Source: Paracoccus sp. S1E-3
Lineage (GTDB): Bacteria; Pseudomonadota; Alphaproteobacteria; Rhodobacterales; Rhodobacteraceae
Direction: 5' to 3'
Length of the DNA stretch: 64,000 nucleotides
NCBI RefSeq assembly: GCF_013868135.1
Contig: NZ_JACEMU010000005.1
Location: 1 to 64,000, forward strand
Shown here: piece by piece, positions 17,115-25,586 of the stretch
Layout of the letters: every line of letters starts with the position of its first letter
Position numbering within the stretch: position 1 is the stretch's first letter
Notes under the pieces: model-generated
What the model was told of the DNA's origin: nothing
Database searches by the model: none
The model's input: the letters and a program-made list of their open reading frames with translations, nothing else
Translations under genes and position numbers: made by a program

Positions 17115-17484
17115 CCTTGGGAACCAGTGTAACGCCCGGCAGGCCATCAAAATGCGCGTCGCAGGTCAGCAACTGCGCGCCACGGGCCTGCGCGGTGGCG
17201 AAGATGATGGCATCGGCCGTGGCAAGTTTATGGGCACGGCAGGCCTCGGCCGCAGCCAGCGCGGTTTCGGTATCGAGCGGCACGACCTGACAGATCTGTG
17301 TGAAGGCAATGACCTGGTCGGCCTTGTCCTCGCCGATCTCGCGAGTCAGCCATTTCGCCAGCTCCAGCTGCACCATGGTCGGCACCAGCCATTCGGTCTG
17401 TTCCGGCAGATGATCGACCAGCTTGTCGCCTGTCGGCGAGGCGATAAGCCATTCGATCCAAGCAGAGGTATCGACAAGGGTCAT
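17104..17484 (-). CDS. vapC: VapC-type PIN-domain toxin
   Basis: A 126-residue PIN-domain ribonuclease. Acidic active-site residues are visible in TLVDTSAWIEW (Asp5), MVQLELAKWL (Glu near 41), LATADAIIFATA (Asp near 91) and TCDAHFDGL (Asp near 109). VapC toxins cleave RNA and are neutralised by VapB. The ATG abuts the VapB stop, so the pair is translationally coupled. It lies antisense between phage tail chaperone and tape-measure remnants. It may be a passenger of the prophage or a later insertion. Confidence 0.9.
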   Translation of the reverse strand: MTLVDTSAWIEWLIASPTGDKLVDHLPEQTEWLVPTMVQLELAKWLTREIGEDKADQVIAFTQICQVVPLDTETALAAAEACRAHKLATADAIIFATAQARGAQLLTCDAHFDGLPGVTLVPKVKS

Positions 17485-17697
17485 TCAGTGGCGATCCTTG
17501 CGGTCGCGATAGCCTTCGGCATTGGCGCCCTTCGCCAGCCCGCGCAGCGCTTCACGTTTCGGCACCGGCACCAAGAGTACCCCCGTCCCTTTCGGGATGA
17601 AGGCAAAGGTCAGTCCGGCCTCCCAGTGCTGGGCAGCACGGATCGCCTTCGGGATGGAGATCTGGAATTTCGTGGACAGGGTCGCGGTCTCGGCCAT
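17485..17697 (-). CDS. vapB: VapB-type antitoxin, AbrB/SpoVT fold
   Basis: A 70-residue protein. The swapped-hairpin DNA-binding fold is recognisable as ATLSTKFQISIPKAIRAAQH, and the C-terminal part FAFIPKGTGVLLVPVPKREA leads into a toxin-wrapping tail. The start is uncertain: ATG 17697 is used, but 17703 or further ATGs upstream are possible since no strong ribosome binding site is visible. The complex with VapC probably represses this operon, as is usual for the family. Confidence 0.85.
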   Translation of the reverse strand: MAETATLSTKFQISIPKAIRAAQHWEAGLTFAFIPKGTGVLLVPVPKREALRGLAKGANAEGYRDRKDRH

Positions 17698-17766
17698 TGT
17701 CATACCCATCATTGATCGATGTACAGAATGTAAGACCCGCATCGCGGAAGATCAAGGAATCCCCTC

Positions 17767-17895
17767 ATGGCAGAGAAACGTGTCAGCGTCCGCCTCGCGA
17801 CGGTGGGCGGGCGGCATGTGCGCGCCGAGTTGGAAGGCGTCGAAGAGGCCGGGTCGCCGCTTTATCTCCGGGCTCTTCCGAACCTGAAGGCTTGA
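17767..17895 (+). pseudogene. N-terminal fragment of a phage tail tape-measure protein
   Basis: Starts AEKRVSVRLATVGGRHVRAE followed by LEGVEEAGS, the stereotyped beginning of Rhodobacteraceae prophage tape-measure proteins. After about 28 residues it changes to unrelated sequence and stops at 42 codons; the normal protein is several hundred residues long. It directly follows the tail chaperone pair apart from the antisense VapBC insertion, which is the normal phage gene order. Confidence 0.6.
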
Positions 17896-18127
17896 TCAAC
17901 GCGACCGAGACCGAAGTGCCACGATCTGCGAACTGCGGCATGGCCCCGCATCTGCGAAGCCTCGGCGGATTTCTCACCGCGATCAGCAACTGCAGTTGGA
18001 CGTCATTGCAATAGAGAGCCGGTTGTTGCGTTGGCGGCGCGTGTCAAGTGACACGCCGCCAGCGCAGCCCCGGCCTGAGAGAGGGAGGCAAGGGAAGCGG
18101 GTCGTTTCCAGAACGCAGGAGGATAGT

Positions 18128-18400
18128 ATGATCCACCAGAGCCCCGCCCTGAACAGCGCCTAGCCCGCCTCGGATTGGCGCGACACCATCTCCATCGGCG
18201 ATATCCTCCGCTGGCCGCTCGGCAGCGACACCGGCCATGGTCTCGCACTGGTCATCGACATCAAGATGATCGGCGGCTGGCACGTGCTGACCCTTGCGCC
18301 GGGCGTCGAGGATCACGCACAGCCGGTGCATCCGGGCACGTTGAGTCTGCGGCTCGACGAGGTCCGCACTGCAGGGCTCGGGCGTCCGATCCGCTTCTAG
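18128..18400 (+). pseudogene. Small gene with an in-frame TAG, unknown
   Basis: ATG 18128 opens a frame interrupted by TAG at 18161 and then continues for 78 codons: DWRDTISIGDILRWPLGSD, HGLALVIDIKMIGGWHVLTL, VHPGTLSLRLDEVRTAG, ending GRPIRF. The even composition and clean end suggest a formerly intact protein of about 90 residues. I do not recognise it. The stretch from 17896 to 18127 has no gene I can support. Confidence 0.4.
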
Positions 18401-18557
18401 CTGGGGCGCCGGATCAGCGTTGCCCCTCAGCATCCCGGTATAACCGCTGCTGCGGAATCGCCGGTCGTTGGGCATCGCCGCAAACGCATGGCTCGACCCA
18501 CCCCAACCGCGGCCTGACCCCCGCGGTGAGGGCGCGTCGGCAGATCTTTCCACTCCG

Positions 18558-19457
18558 TCACCCGCGCCAGCGCAGTGCCTCGACCAGCAGCCTGAAGGCG
18601 GCTGTGGCATTGCGGCGGTTCGCATAATAGAGGTGATAGGCAGGCAGATCCGGCACGCGGCCGGGCAGCACGTTGACCAGTCGACCTGCGGTGATATCAG
18701 CCGCGACCGTGTCGCGCGGCAGATAGGCCAGCCCGTGCCCGTCCAGAGCGGCGTCGCGGATCAACTCGATGGCGTTCAGGCTGAGCGGCCCCTTGACGCT
18801 GACGCGGGTCATCCCCTTCTCGCCCGCGCCGGTCAACGGCCAGGCGAAATTCTGGCCACCTGTCGGCAGGTGCAGGTTGATGCAGCGATGCGCCAGCAGA
18901 TCCTGCGGCATCTGCGGGGCGGGATGCTGCGCCAGATAGCCGGGCGCGCCGATCACCACCATCGGAATATCGGGCGAGATCCGCACCGCGATCATGTCCT
19001 TGGCCACCTGCTCGCCCAGCCGGACGCCGGCGTCGTAACGCTCGGCCACGATGTCGGTCAGGCCATAGTCGACGATCAACTCGACCTCGATATCGGGGTT
19101 CTCGTGCAGCAGATCGCGGATGCCCGGCAGGATCACCGTCTTGGCGGCATGTTCGACCGTGGTGATGCGGATGCGCCCTGCCGGGCGGTCGCGGAACTGG
19201 CCAAGCGCGACGAGGCTTTCGTCCATCTCCTCCAGCATCGGGGCCACGCGCTGCAACAGCGCCTCGCCGGCGGCGGTGGGCGCGACGCTGCGGGTGGTGC
19301 GCGACAGCAGGCGCAGGCCCACCCGCGCCTCCAGGCGCCGCACGATCTGGCTCAGCGCGGATTGCGACATGCCCATGCGGGCGGCGGCGCGGGTAAAGCT
19401 CTGCTCCTGCGCGACCGCCACGAAAACGGTCAGATCGGCCAGTTCGTCGCGTCTCAT
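18558..19457 (-). CDS. LysR-family transcriptional regulator
   Basis: A 299-residue regulator. The N-terminal winged helix is LADLTVFVAVAQEQSFTRAA with MSQSALSQIVRRLEARVGLR and LLSRTTRSVAPT, followed by a periplasmic-binding-like effector domain (RIRITTVEHAAKTVILPGI, YDAGVRLGEQVAKDMIAVRI). It belongs to the branch typified by YafC/DmlR-like regulators. It is divergent from the two alpha/beta-hydrolase genes, with a 126-base shared control region, so those genes are its likely targets. Confidence 0.9.
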   Translation of the reverse strand: MRRDELADLTVFVAVAQEQSFTRAAARMGMSQSALSQIVRRLEARVGLRLLSRTTRSVAPTAAGEALLQRVAPMLEEMDESLVALGQFRDRPAGRIRITTVEHAAKTVILPGIRDLLHENPDIEVELIVDYGLTDIVAERYDAGVRLGEQVAKDMIAVRISPDIPMVVIGAPGYLAQHPAPQMPQDLLAHRCINLHLPTGGQNFAWPLTGAGEKGMTRVSVKGPLSLNAIELIRDAALDGHGLAYLPRDTVAADITAGRLVNVLPGRVPDLPAYHLYYANRRNATAAFRLLVEALRWRG

Positions 19458-19583
19458 TCATCACCACAGTGATAGGCACATGCAGTTTTTAGATACTAAT
19501 AGATCAAAGCTCAACGCGCGATATTGGTTTCACCGAAACGCCGCGACCCCCCTGATGCGGTCGCCAGCCTGAAGGAGTTCGCC
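19458..19583. promoter_or_regulatory. Divergent control region between LysR gene and hydrolases
   Basis: The region contains an AT-rich patch around 19485-19510 (GTTTTTAGATACTAATAG) and a GAAGGAG ribosome binding site for the hydrolase at 19571. A LysR site is expected here by arrangement, but no clear dyad can be assigned. Confidence 0.35.
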
Positions 19584-20507
19584 ATGGGCAAGATCAGTTT
19601 CACGAACACCAACAACCCGACCATCGACCTGTCGGCAGTGATCAATTTCCCCGAAGGTTTCGACGAATCGAAGTCCTATCCGGCGGTGATCGTCAGCCAT
19701 CCGGGCGGTGGCGTGAAGGAACAGACGGCGGGCACCTATGCCCGCAAGCTGGCGGATCAGGGCTTTGTCACCATCGCCTATGATGCCAGCTATCAGGGCG
19801 AGTCCGGCGGGTTGCCGCGCCAGACCGAGAACCCGGCGGTGCGGACCGAGGATGTCAGCGCAGTGCTGGATTACATGACCACGCTGCCTTACATCGACCG
19901 CAACCGGATCGGCGCGATGGGGATCTGCGCGGGCGCGGGCTATACCGCCAATGCCGCGATCAACGACCCGCGCATCAAGGCCGTGGGCACGGTCAGCGCG
20001 GTCAATATCGGCCAGATGTTCCGCAATGGCTGGGAAAACAACGTCGCCGATGCCGATGCCGAGCCGCTGATCAGGATGGGTTCCGACGCCCGGACCGAAG
20101 ATGCCAAGGGCGGCGAACCCGCGCGCTTCCCGCTGGCCCCGATGAACGAGGCCGATGCCCCGAACGAGGAACTGCGGCAGGCCTGGGAATATTACCACAC
20201 GCCGCGGGCCGAATACCCGACCGCGCCCGGCTATATGACCGCGCGCAGCCTCGATCAGATCATCCCCTATGACGCCTATCACAAGGCCGAGGCCTATCTG
20301 ACTCAGCCGCTGCAGATCGTCGCCGGCAGCGTCGCGGGCAGCAAATGGATGAGCGACGATCTGTTCGCCCGCGCGGCCAGCAAGGACAAGCATTTCCACA
20401 TCGTCGAAGGCGCCAATCACATGGACATGTATGATGGCGAAAAGGAAATCGCCGAGGCCGTGGGCGTGCTGGCGCCGTTCTTTCAGAAAAGCCTGAACGG
20501 CAAATAA
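19584..20507 (+). CDS. Alpha/beta hydrolase with cysteine nucleophile (dienelactone hydrolase-like)
   Basis: A 307-residue cytoplasmic hydrolase. The nucleophile elbow is MGICAGAGYTANAA, with Cys where many hydrolases have Ser. The acid is probably the Asp or Glu in the IVAGSVAGSKWM region, and the catalytic His is in VEGANHMDMYDG. The N-terminal part YPAVIVSHPGGGVKEQTAGT has an oxyanion-type loop as in the YcjY/DLH group. The ATG at 19584 is preceded by GAAGGAG. It forms an operon with a related hydrolase and an NAD(P)H-binding protein under a LysR regulator. The substrate is unknown. Confidence 0.85.
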   Translation: MGKISFTNTNNPTIDLSAVINFPEGFDESKSYPAVIVSHPGGGVKEQTAGTYARKLADQGFVTIAYDASYQGESGGLPRQTENPAVRTEDVSAVLDYMTTLPYIDRNRIGAMGICAGAGYTANAAINDPRIKAVGTVSAVNIGQMFRNGWENNVADADAEPLIRMGSDARTEDAKGGEPARFPLAPMNEADAPNEELRQAWEYYHTPRAEYPTAPGYMTARSLDQIIPYDAYHKAEAYLTQPLQIVAGSVAGSKWMSDDLFARAASKDKHFHIVEGANHMDMYDGEKEIAEAVGVLAPFFQKSLNGK

Positions 20508-20571
20508 GCCGCGGGCGGGGGCCGGTGGGCGCTCCGCCATTTTCAAACCCCGCATAGAAAGGAATTTCATC

Positions 20572-21528
20572 ATGGAAACCGTTGCCATCCGCAATCCCGG
20601 CATGAACTGGGACATCGCCGCGAATATCCTGTTTCCGCCGGGTTTCGACGCCAGGAAGCACTACCCGGCGATGATCTCGAACCACCCGATCGGCAGTTGC
20701 AAGGAACAGACCTCGGGGAATGTCTATGGCGCGGCCATGGCCGAGGCGGGCTTCGTCGTGATCGTCCCCGATGCCAGCTTTCAGGGCGGCAGCGGCGGCG
20801 CGCCGCGCTGGATCGAAGACCCCGAACAGCGGGTCAAGGATTATCGCGACGTCGTCGACTATGCCCAGACGCTGCCTTATGTCGACCCGGACCGGATCGG
20901 CATTCTGGGGATCTGCGGCGGGGGCGGCTATTCGGTCAAGGCCACCATCATCGACAAGCGGATCAAGGCCCTGGTCACCATCACCGGGGTAAATTTCGGC
21001 CGCCTGATGCGCGAGGGGTTCAGCAATTTCGACCCGCTCGGCGCGCTTGAGAACATGGCCGCTTTGCGCACCGCCGAAAATGCCGGGGCCGATGAGACGA
21101 TCAACATCTTCCTGCCGCCAAGCGTCGAAGACGCCAAGGCCGCCGGTCTGACCGATATCGACCTGCTGGAAGCCACCGACTATTACCGCAACCGCTTCCC
21201 GGCCGAGGGCGCGGGCACGCGGATGCTGGTGTCGCACGCCGCCCCGGCGCTGGCATGGGACGCCTTCGCCTTCGCCGAAACGCTGCTGACCCAGCCGATG
21301 CTGGTGGTGATCGGCGACAAGCCCGGCGGATTCGGCGCGTATCGCGACGGGATGGAGATCTATGGCCGCGCCGCTTCGAAGAACAAGGAGGTGCTCGTGG
21401 TCGAGGGCTGGTCGCATTACGACCTCTATGACAAGTCCGAGCCGGTCGGCATCGCGTTGGAACGCGTCATTCCCTTCCTGAAGCAGCATGTCGCAGGCGA
21501 ACCGGCCGCGCGTGCGGCGGCGGAATAA
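20572..21528 (+). CDS. Alpha/beta hydrolase with cysteine nucleophile, paralogue of the preceding gene
   Basis: A 318-residue protein clearly related to its upstream neighbour: YPAMISNHPIGSCKEQTSGN, FVVIVPDASFQGGSGGAPR, the nucleophile elbow LGICGGGGYSVKATI with Cys, and the histidine in VEGWSHYDLYDK. The two genes probably arose by tandem duplication and then diverged. A GAAAGGAA ribosome binding site precedes ATG. Relatives are annotated as dienelactone hydrolase-like or YcjY-like; no specific substrate can be read. Confidence 0.85.
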   Translation: METVAIRNPGMNWDIAANILFPPGFDARKHYPAMISNHPIGSCKEQTSGNVYGAAMAEAGFVVIVPDASFQGGSGGAPRWIEDPEQRVKDYRDVVDYAQTLPYVDPDRIGILGICGGGGYSVKATIIDKRIKALVTITGVNFGRLMREGFSNFDPLGALENMAALRTAENAGADETINIFLPPSVEDAKAAGLTDIDLLEATDYYRNRFPAEGAGTRMLVSHAAPALAWDAFAFAETLLTQPMLVVIGDKPGGFGAYRDGMEIYGRAASKNKEVLVVEGWSHYDLYDKSEPVGIALERVIPFLKQHVAGEPAARAAAE

Positions 21529-21594
21529 CCACCCTGCAATGGCCCGGCTGCTACGGTGGCCGGGCCGGATGGCCTCACCACAGGGACGAAAGCC

Positions 21595-22230
21595 ATGACC
21601 AATCTTCTCATCATCGGGGCCAGCGGCGCGATTGCCCGCCATGTCGTCGCGGCACTCTCCGATCAGCCCACGATCCGGCCGACACTGTATCTGCGCGATG
21701 CCGCCAAGCTGGCCGATCTGGACACTTCCGGGATGCGCATCGTCGAAGGCGACGTGACCGACACGGCCAGACTGACCGAAGCGATGGCGGGGCAGGACAT
21801 CGTCTATGCCAACCTGACCGGTGAGATGGACGTGCTCGCGCAGGCGGTTATCGGCGCCATGGACCGGGCGGGGGTGAAGCGGCTGATCTTCGTGACCTCG
21901 CTTGGCATCTATGACGAAGTGCCGGGCAAGTTCGGCGACTGGAACCGCCGCGAGATCGGCGCCTATCTCCCACCCTTCCGTCGCGCCGCCGACCTGATCG
22001 AGGCCTCGGATCTGGATTACACCATCCTGCGCCCCGCATGGCTGACCGATGCCGACGAGGTGGATTACGAAGCCACCACCCGTAACGAACCCTTCAAGGG
22101 CACCGAGATCGCCCGCAAGGCCGTCGCCGCCTATGTCATGTCGCTGCTGCAAAACCCGGCCAAGGACATTGGCGGCAATATCGGCCTGAGCAAACCCGGC
22201 ACCGATGGCGACAAACCGGCGTTCGCGTAA
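21595..22230 (+). CDS. NAD(P)H-binding protein (SDR/NmrA-like)
   Basis: A 211-residue atypical short-chain dehydrogenase fold with an N-terminal nucleotide-binding motif LLIIGASGAIARHVV, then VEGDVTDTARLTEAM and FVTSLGIYDEVPG. The usual catalytic YxxxK is not in the standard position, as in NmrA/NAD(P)H-binding domain proteins that act as sensors or minor reductases. The start at 21595 has a weak GGGACG upstream. Third gene after the two hydrolases. Confidence 0.82.
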   Translation: MTNLLIIGASGAIARHVVAALSDQPTIRPTLYLRDAAKLADLDTSGMRIVEGDVTDTARLTEAMAGQDIVYANLTGEMDVLAQAVIGAMDRAGVKRLIFVTSLGIYDEVPGKFGDWNRREIGAYLPPFRRAADLIEASDLDYTILRPAWLTDADEVDYEATTRNEPFKGTEIARKAVAAYVMSLLQNPAKDIGGNIGLSKPGTDGDKPAFA

Positions 22231-22424
22231 GTAATCCCTCGGGAGCGGACTGCCCCCTGCGCTGCTTGGCGTGGTTCGACCACCGGAAACTGTCGACGCC
22301 ACAACCGCAGCGAAAGCGACGCTTGGGTCGGCAGACTTGTTTGTTACGACATGATGGTCGTGTAGGTTCTTTGGTTGGACCAGGCGCATGCTGCGGACTG
22401 ACCCGGTCCGCCCATTTCTGTCGC

Positions 22425-22893
22425 CGAGCGCCGCAACGGATCGCGACCATAGCCAACGATTTCCGCGATCGTCCCGCTGGCGTCTTGAGGCTGAGCATAC
22501 CGCGCACGGTCGTCGCCCGCGTGCTGACACCCAGATTCCGGGCCTTCGCCGACCAATACCCGGACGTCACCCTAGAGATCGCGGCCGAAAACGGCTTCGT
22601 CGATATCGTGAAGCAGGGTTTCGACGCCGGCATACGGTTGGGCGAAAGCCTCGACCGGGACATGATCGCGGTGCGTGTGTCACCTGATCTCCAGAACGGC
22701 GGTGGTCGCATCGCCGGCCTACCTTTCAATGTACCCGCCGCCGGAATCGCCCCGAGATCTGCGCCGCCATCGCTGTATCGGCTGGCGTCAGGCCGGAAGC
22801 GGCGCGCTTTATCGGTGGGAGTTCGAGTAGGACGGACGCGCACTCAGCGTCGCCGTCAATGGCCCGCTGGTTCTCGATGATCCGGACCTGATG
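22425..22893 (+). pseudogene. LysR-family regulator remnant
   Basis: Part of a LysR effector domain is readable: RIATIANDFRDRPAGVLRLS, VLTPRFRAFADQYPDVTLEI, FVDIVKQGFDAGIRLGES and LDRDMIAVRVSPDLQ. After about 22700 the match moves to another frame (PRDLRRHRCIGWRQAGSGAL, RWEFE-stop at 22828, then GRALSVAVNGPLVLDDPDLM). The DNA-binding domain is missing and at least one frameshift and one stop are present, so it is non-functional. Confidence 0.7.
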
Positions 22894-23238
22894 GTGAGTG
22901 GGCGTTGGAAGGCATTGTCGCTGTATAAGCCCGCCGGCATCCTCGTCCCTGATGAGCGCGAAGAGTGCTATGAAAGAACTGACGAAATCGCCGGCCTCAT
23001 GCGCCGATTGCTCGCTGTCCCCGGCACGATGATTTCGCGAAACAACTTCTGTATCCTTCACGGCGATCTGGCGCTTCTGCGTGCCGACTGGACCCTGGTC
23101 GGCGACGACGGCGCGACCGTAGCCGAGGGCAGCTCCACCGTGGTGATTCGCAAACAGAATGATGGCCGATGGCTCTATGTCATCGACCATGCATCGGGAG
23201 CGAGACTTCCACGCAGTGCCGACAATCGTACAACGTAG
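22891..23238 (+). pseudogene. SnoaL/DUF4440-like protein, 5'-truncated
   Basis: The frame encodes ALSLYKPAGILVPDEREECY, FCILHGDLALLRADWTLVGD and TVVIRKQNDGRWLYVIDHAS, the second and later strands of a SnoaL-like (cone-shaped, NTF2-type) protein. The normal first helix is missing and the frame runs out of the LysR remnant, so the gene has been fused to it by a deletion. An ATG at 22891 might still start a shortened product of 115 residues. Relatives are predicted ketosteroid isomerase-like proteins of unknown substrate. Confidence 0.55.
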
Positions 23239-23287
23239 TTCGCGACGGCTGCACCCCGATGCTTCGGCCTGGGCATCTGGGCCGCGT

Positions 23288-23998
23288 CTATGTGGTGGCA
23301 TAGACAGGCGCGATTGCGCCCTCCGTCTCCGCCACCAGCCTGCCGACCAGTTTGTCCACCCCGACTTCGGCGTCACGGATGGAAGCCTCCAGCCGTTCGT
23401 CGGCAAACTCATCATATTCGATGGCGACGTAATGCGCTTCGGTCAGGCCCAGATACCCCATAGGCACGGCGATGCCGCGCTCGACGAGATTCATCGCCTC
23501 CAGGCGTCCGCCCGCGTCATAGCCATAGTCGCCGCGCGAGGCGAGAATGACGAGCCGCTTGCCCGGCTCCAGCATCGGCCAATAGGGCTCGCCTTTCCGG
23601 CTGCGGTCGAAACCGAAGGTCATGCCGACGCGCACCACATTATCAATCCACGCCTTCAGTTGGGCCGGAACGCCGAAATTGTACATCGGCGCGCCGATCA
23701 CGACGAGATCCGCACGGATCAGCTCGGCGACCAGCGCGTCGCTTTCCGTCAACCTGTCCCGCGCCGCGCCGTCCCGCCGCTCCGGCGGCGTGAAGGCCGC
23801 AGCGATCCAGTCGCCGCTAACCGGCGATGGCGGTACGCGACCGATATCGCGATAGGTCACGAAGTCGCCTGGACGAAACCCCGTCCAGCGCTCGATGAAC
23901 CGATGGGTCAGACGGCGGGTGTGCGAGCCGCGTGCATCGGTTCCCGAGCGTCCACCGCGAGCGCTGGAATCGATATGCAGGATATTCTGAACGGTCAT
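23288..23998 (-). CDS. azoR: FMN-dependent NADH:quinone reductase / azoreductase
   Basis: A 236-residue flavodoxin-like enzyme that reduces quinones and azo compounds with NADH. Motifs: ILHIDSSARGGRS with SHTRRLTHRFIERW (FMN phosphate loop), VVIGAPMYNFGVPAQLKAWI (flavin-binding loop) and VILASRGDYGYDAG. The N-terminal part is slightly longer than in AzoR of enteric bacteria because of an insertion around residues 17-24. It is divergent from a GcvA-like LysR gene, which probably regulates it. Confidence 0.88.
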   Translation of the reverse strand: MTVQNILHIDSSARGGRSGTDARGSHTRRLTHRFIERWTGFRPGDFVTYRDIGRVPPSPVSGDWIAAAFTPPERRDGAARDRLTESDALVAELIRADLVVIGAPMYNFGVPAQLKAWIDNVVRVGMTFGFDRSRKGEPYWPMLEPGKRLVILASRGDYGYDAGGRLEAMNLVERGIAVPMGYLGLTEAHYVAIEYDEFADERLEASIRDAEVGVDKLVGRLVAETEGAIAPVYATT

Positions 23999-24117
23999 AT
24001 TGTCTCCATGGAACTGACGGGCTCATGTGTTGGCCCTTGCTATCGTCGCAAAATGTCTGCTTTCTACTGGACTAACAAAATCGAATCCCTCAGCCGATAG
24101 ACAAGTACAATTCATCC

Positions 24118-25005
24118 ATGCTTCGTCCTCGGAAACTGCCTCCGCTTCCCGCGCTACGCGCGTTCGAGGCCGCCGCCCGACATCTAAGCTTCCGCATGGC
24201 GGCCGAGGAGCTTGCCGTGACACCGACGGCGATCAGTCATCAGGTGCGGCTTCTGGAAGAAACACTCGGCCTGACGCTGTTCGAGCGCCATGTCCGCCGC
24301 GTATCGCTGACCAGGGCGGGGACGCACCTCTATCCCGTTCTGCGCGATGGCCTCGATTCCTTTTCGCGCGCCATCACCGAGCTTTATCCTCAAAGCCAGC
24401 GACGGGCCGTGACGGTGACGGCGACGACGCTGTTTACCGCTCGCAGGCTCATTCCGGCGCTCGGGGCGTTCCAGCAGGCATGGCCGCAATACGAACTGAG
24501 ACTTCACGCCACCGACGAAGCCGTCGATCTCCTGAGCGGCGCAGCCGACATCGCTGTTCGGTACGGCGGCGGCCCGTTTCCGGATCTTGTCGCCGAAGCC
24601 TTATGCCGCGAGCGCTTCGGCCCAGTGTGCAGCCCATCGCTTGCCCTGTCACAGCCCGAGCAGCTCGCGGCAATGATGCTGATCCATTCGGAATGGCATC
24701 GCCGTGACATGCAGCCCGGCTGGGAACGCTGGCGATCCATGGTCAACCTTCCTTCACTGGATACCACATCTGGCCTCCGCTTCACCGACGAAAGCCACGC
24801 GATCCAGGCGGCCATCGCCGGGCATGGAGTCGCGATCGCCAGCCTCGTTCTCGTTGAGGACGAACTGGCGCGCGGCGTCCTCGTTCATCCGTTCGGCCCC
24901 GTCATTGAGGGGCATGAGTATCATCTGGTTGCGACACCGGAAAACATGGCGAGCGAAGATATTCAGGCCGTGTGCGGTTGGCTGAAGGTCATCGGTTCGC
25001 GATAG
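24118..25005 (+). CDS. LysR-family transcriptional regulator (GcvA-like)
   Basis: A 295-residue regulator: winged-helix domain LPPLPALRAFEAAARHLSF, LAVTPTAISHQVRLLEETLG, LFERHVRRVSLTRAG, and effector domain VTVTATTLFTARRLIPALGA, LSGAADIAVRYGGGPFPDL and ESHAIQAAIAGHGVAIASL. The LPPL start and the VTPTAISHQ recognition helix are typical of the GcvA group. It is divergent from azoR with 119 bases in between and is the likely regulator of that gene. Confidence 0.9.
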   Translation: MLRPRKLPPLPALRAFEAAARHLSFRMAAEELAVTPTAISHQVRLLEETLGLTLFERHVRRVSLTRAGTHLYPVLRDGLDSFSRAITELYPQSQRRAVTVTATTLFTARRLIPALGAFQQAWPQYELRLHATDEAVDLLSGAADIAVRYGGGPFPDLVAEALCRERFGPVCSPSLALSQPEQLAAMMLIHSEWHRRDMQPGWERWRSMVNLPSLDTTSGLRFTDESHAIQAAIAGHGVAIASLVLVEDELARGVLVHPFGPVIEGHEYHLVATPENMASEDIQAVCGWLKVIGSR

Positions 25006-25053
25006 CCTCAGCATCCGCCGTGCCGGAATGCGACGCAACGGTTGCATGGCCCT

Positions 25054-25413
25054 TCAGGGCGTCCGCCTTTCCATGTTGTCAAGTAGGCCGGCCAGCACAG
25101 TGTGGCTGTCCGTCAGCATGGCGACCTTTTTCTCGACCGCGGCAATCTGCTGGCGCAGGGTCGCCTTCAATTCGTCGCACGGCTCGAATTCACCGCGCCC
25201 TTCCAGCGAACAGGGCAGGAACTGCCTGATCGTCGGCAGCGTCATCCCGGCCATTCCAAGGCTTTTGATCCGCTCGACGGTCTCGACCGTCGCGGTCTCA
25301 TACTCGCGATAACCGCTCGATGTCCGCGATGGCGCCAGCAATCCTTCGCTCTCGTAGTAGCGCAACATTCGAATGCTGACATTCGTGCGCCGCGAAAGCT
25401 CGCCAATCTTCAT
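25054..25413 (-). CDS. MerR-family transcriptional regulator
   Basis: A 119-residue regulator. The winged helix is MKIGELSRRTNVSIRMLRYY followed by ESEGLLAPSRTSSGYREYE, then a dimer coiled coil (KATLRQQIAAVEKKVAMLTD). The two cysteines (FLPCSLEG, FEPCDELK) lie before the coiled coil; no metal-binding C-terminal loop of the CueR type is visible, so an organic or redox signal is likely. ATG 25413 is preceded by AAGGG. It is divergent from a truncated target gene with a MerR-type promoter. Confidence 0.88.
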   Translation of the reverse strand: MKIGELSRRTNVSIRMLRYYESEGLLAPSRTSSGYREYETATVETVERIKSLGMAGMTLPTIRQFLPCSLEGRGEFEPCDELKATLRQQIAAVEKKVAMLTDSHTVLAGLLDNMERRTP

Positions 25414-25422
25414 GAACAACCC

Positions 25423-25453
25423 TTGACCCTGACAGCACTGTCATACCTTAAGG
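25423..25453 (+). promoter_or_regulatory. MerR-type promoter with dyad operator
   Basis: A -35-like TTGACC (25423-25428) and a -10-like TTAAGG (25448-25453) are 19 bases apart, the over-long spacing typical of MerR-activated promoters. In the spacer lies the perfect dyad TGACAG-CA-CTGTCA (25430-25443). It would drive the truncated gene at 25494. Confidence 0.6.
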
Positions 25454-25493
25454 CTTCGGCTCCTTGGAACAAGATCAATCAGGAGCCGACATC

Positions 25494-25586
25494 ATGCCAG
25501 TCGATTTTGCCCATCAGACCCAGCTCAACGGCCGCGACGCAACCGCAGCCGATCTCGCGCCCCTGTCCGGCTACCGGCATAGTTGA
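25494..25586 (+). pseudogene. Truncated target gene of the MerR regulator
   Basis: ATG with an AGGAG ribosome binding site starts [20 protein letters not shown] then APLSGYRHS and stop. Only about 26 codons are original; the frame then enters the antisense of a truncated SDR gene. The product family cannot be identified from so short a piece. Confidence 0.4.

Noticed and set aside
20260..22530. Open frame of 756 codons on the - strand opposite the hydrolase genes
   Set aside because: Antisense shadow; the + strand genes have ribosome binding sites, catalytic motifs and a regulator, the - strand frame has none.
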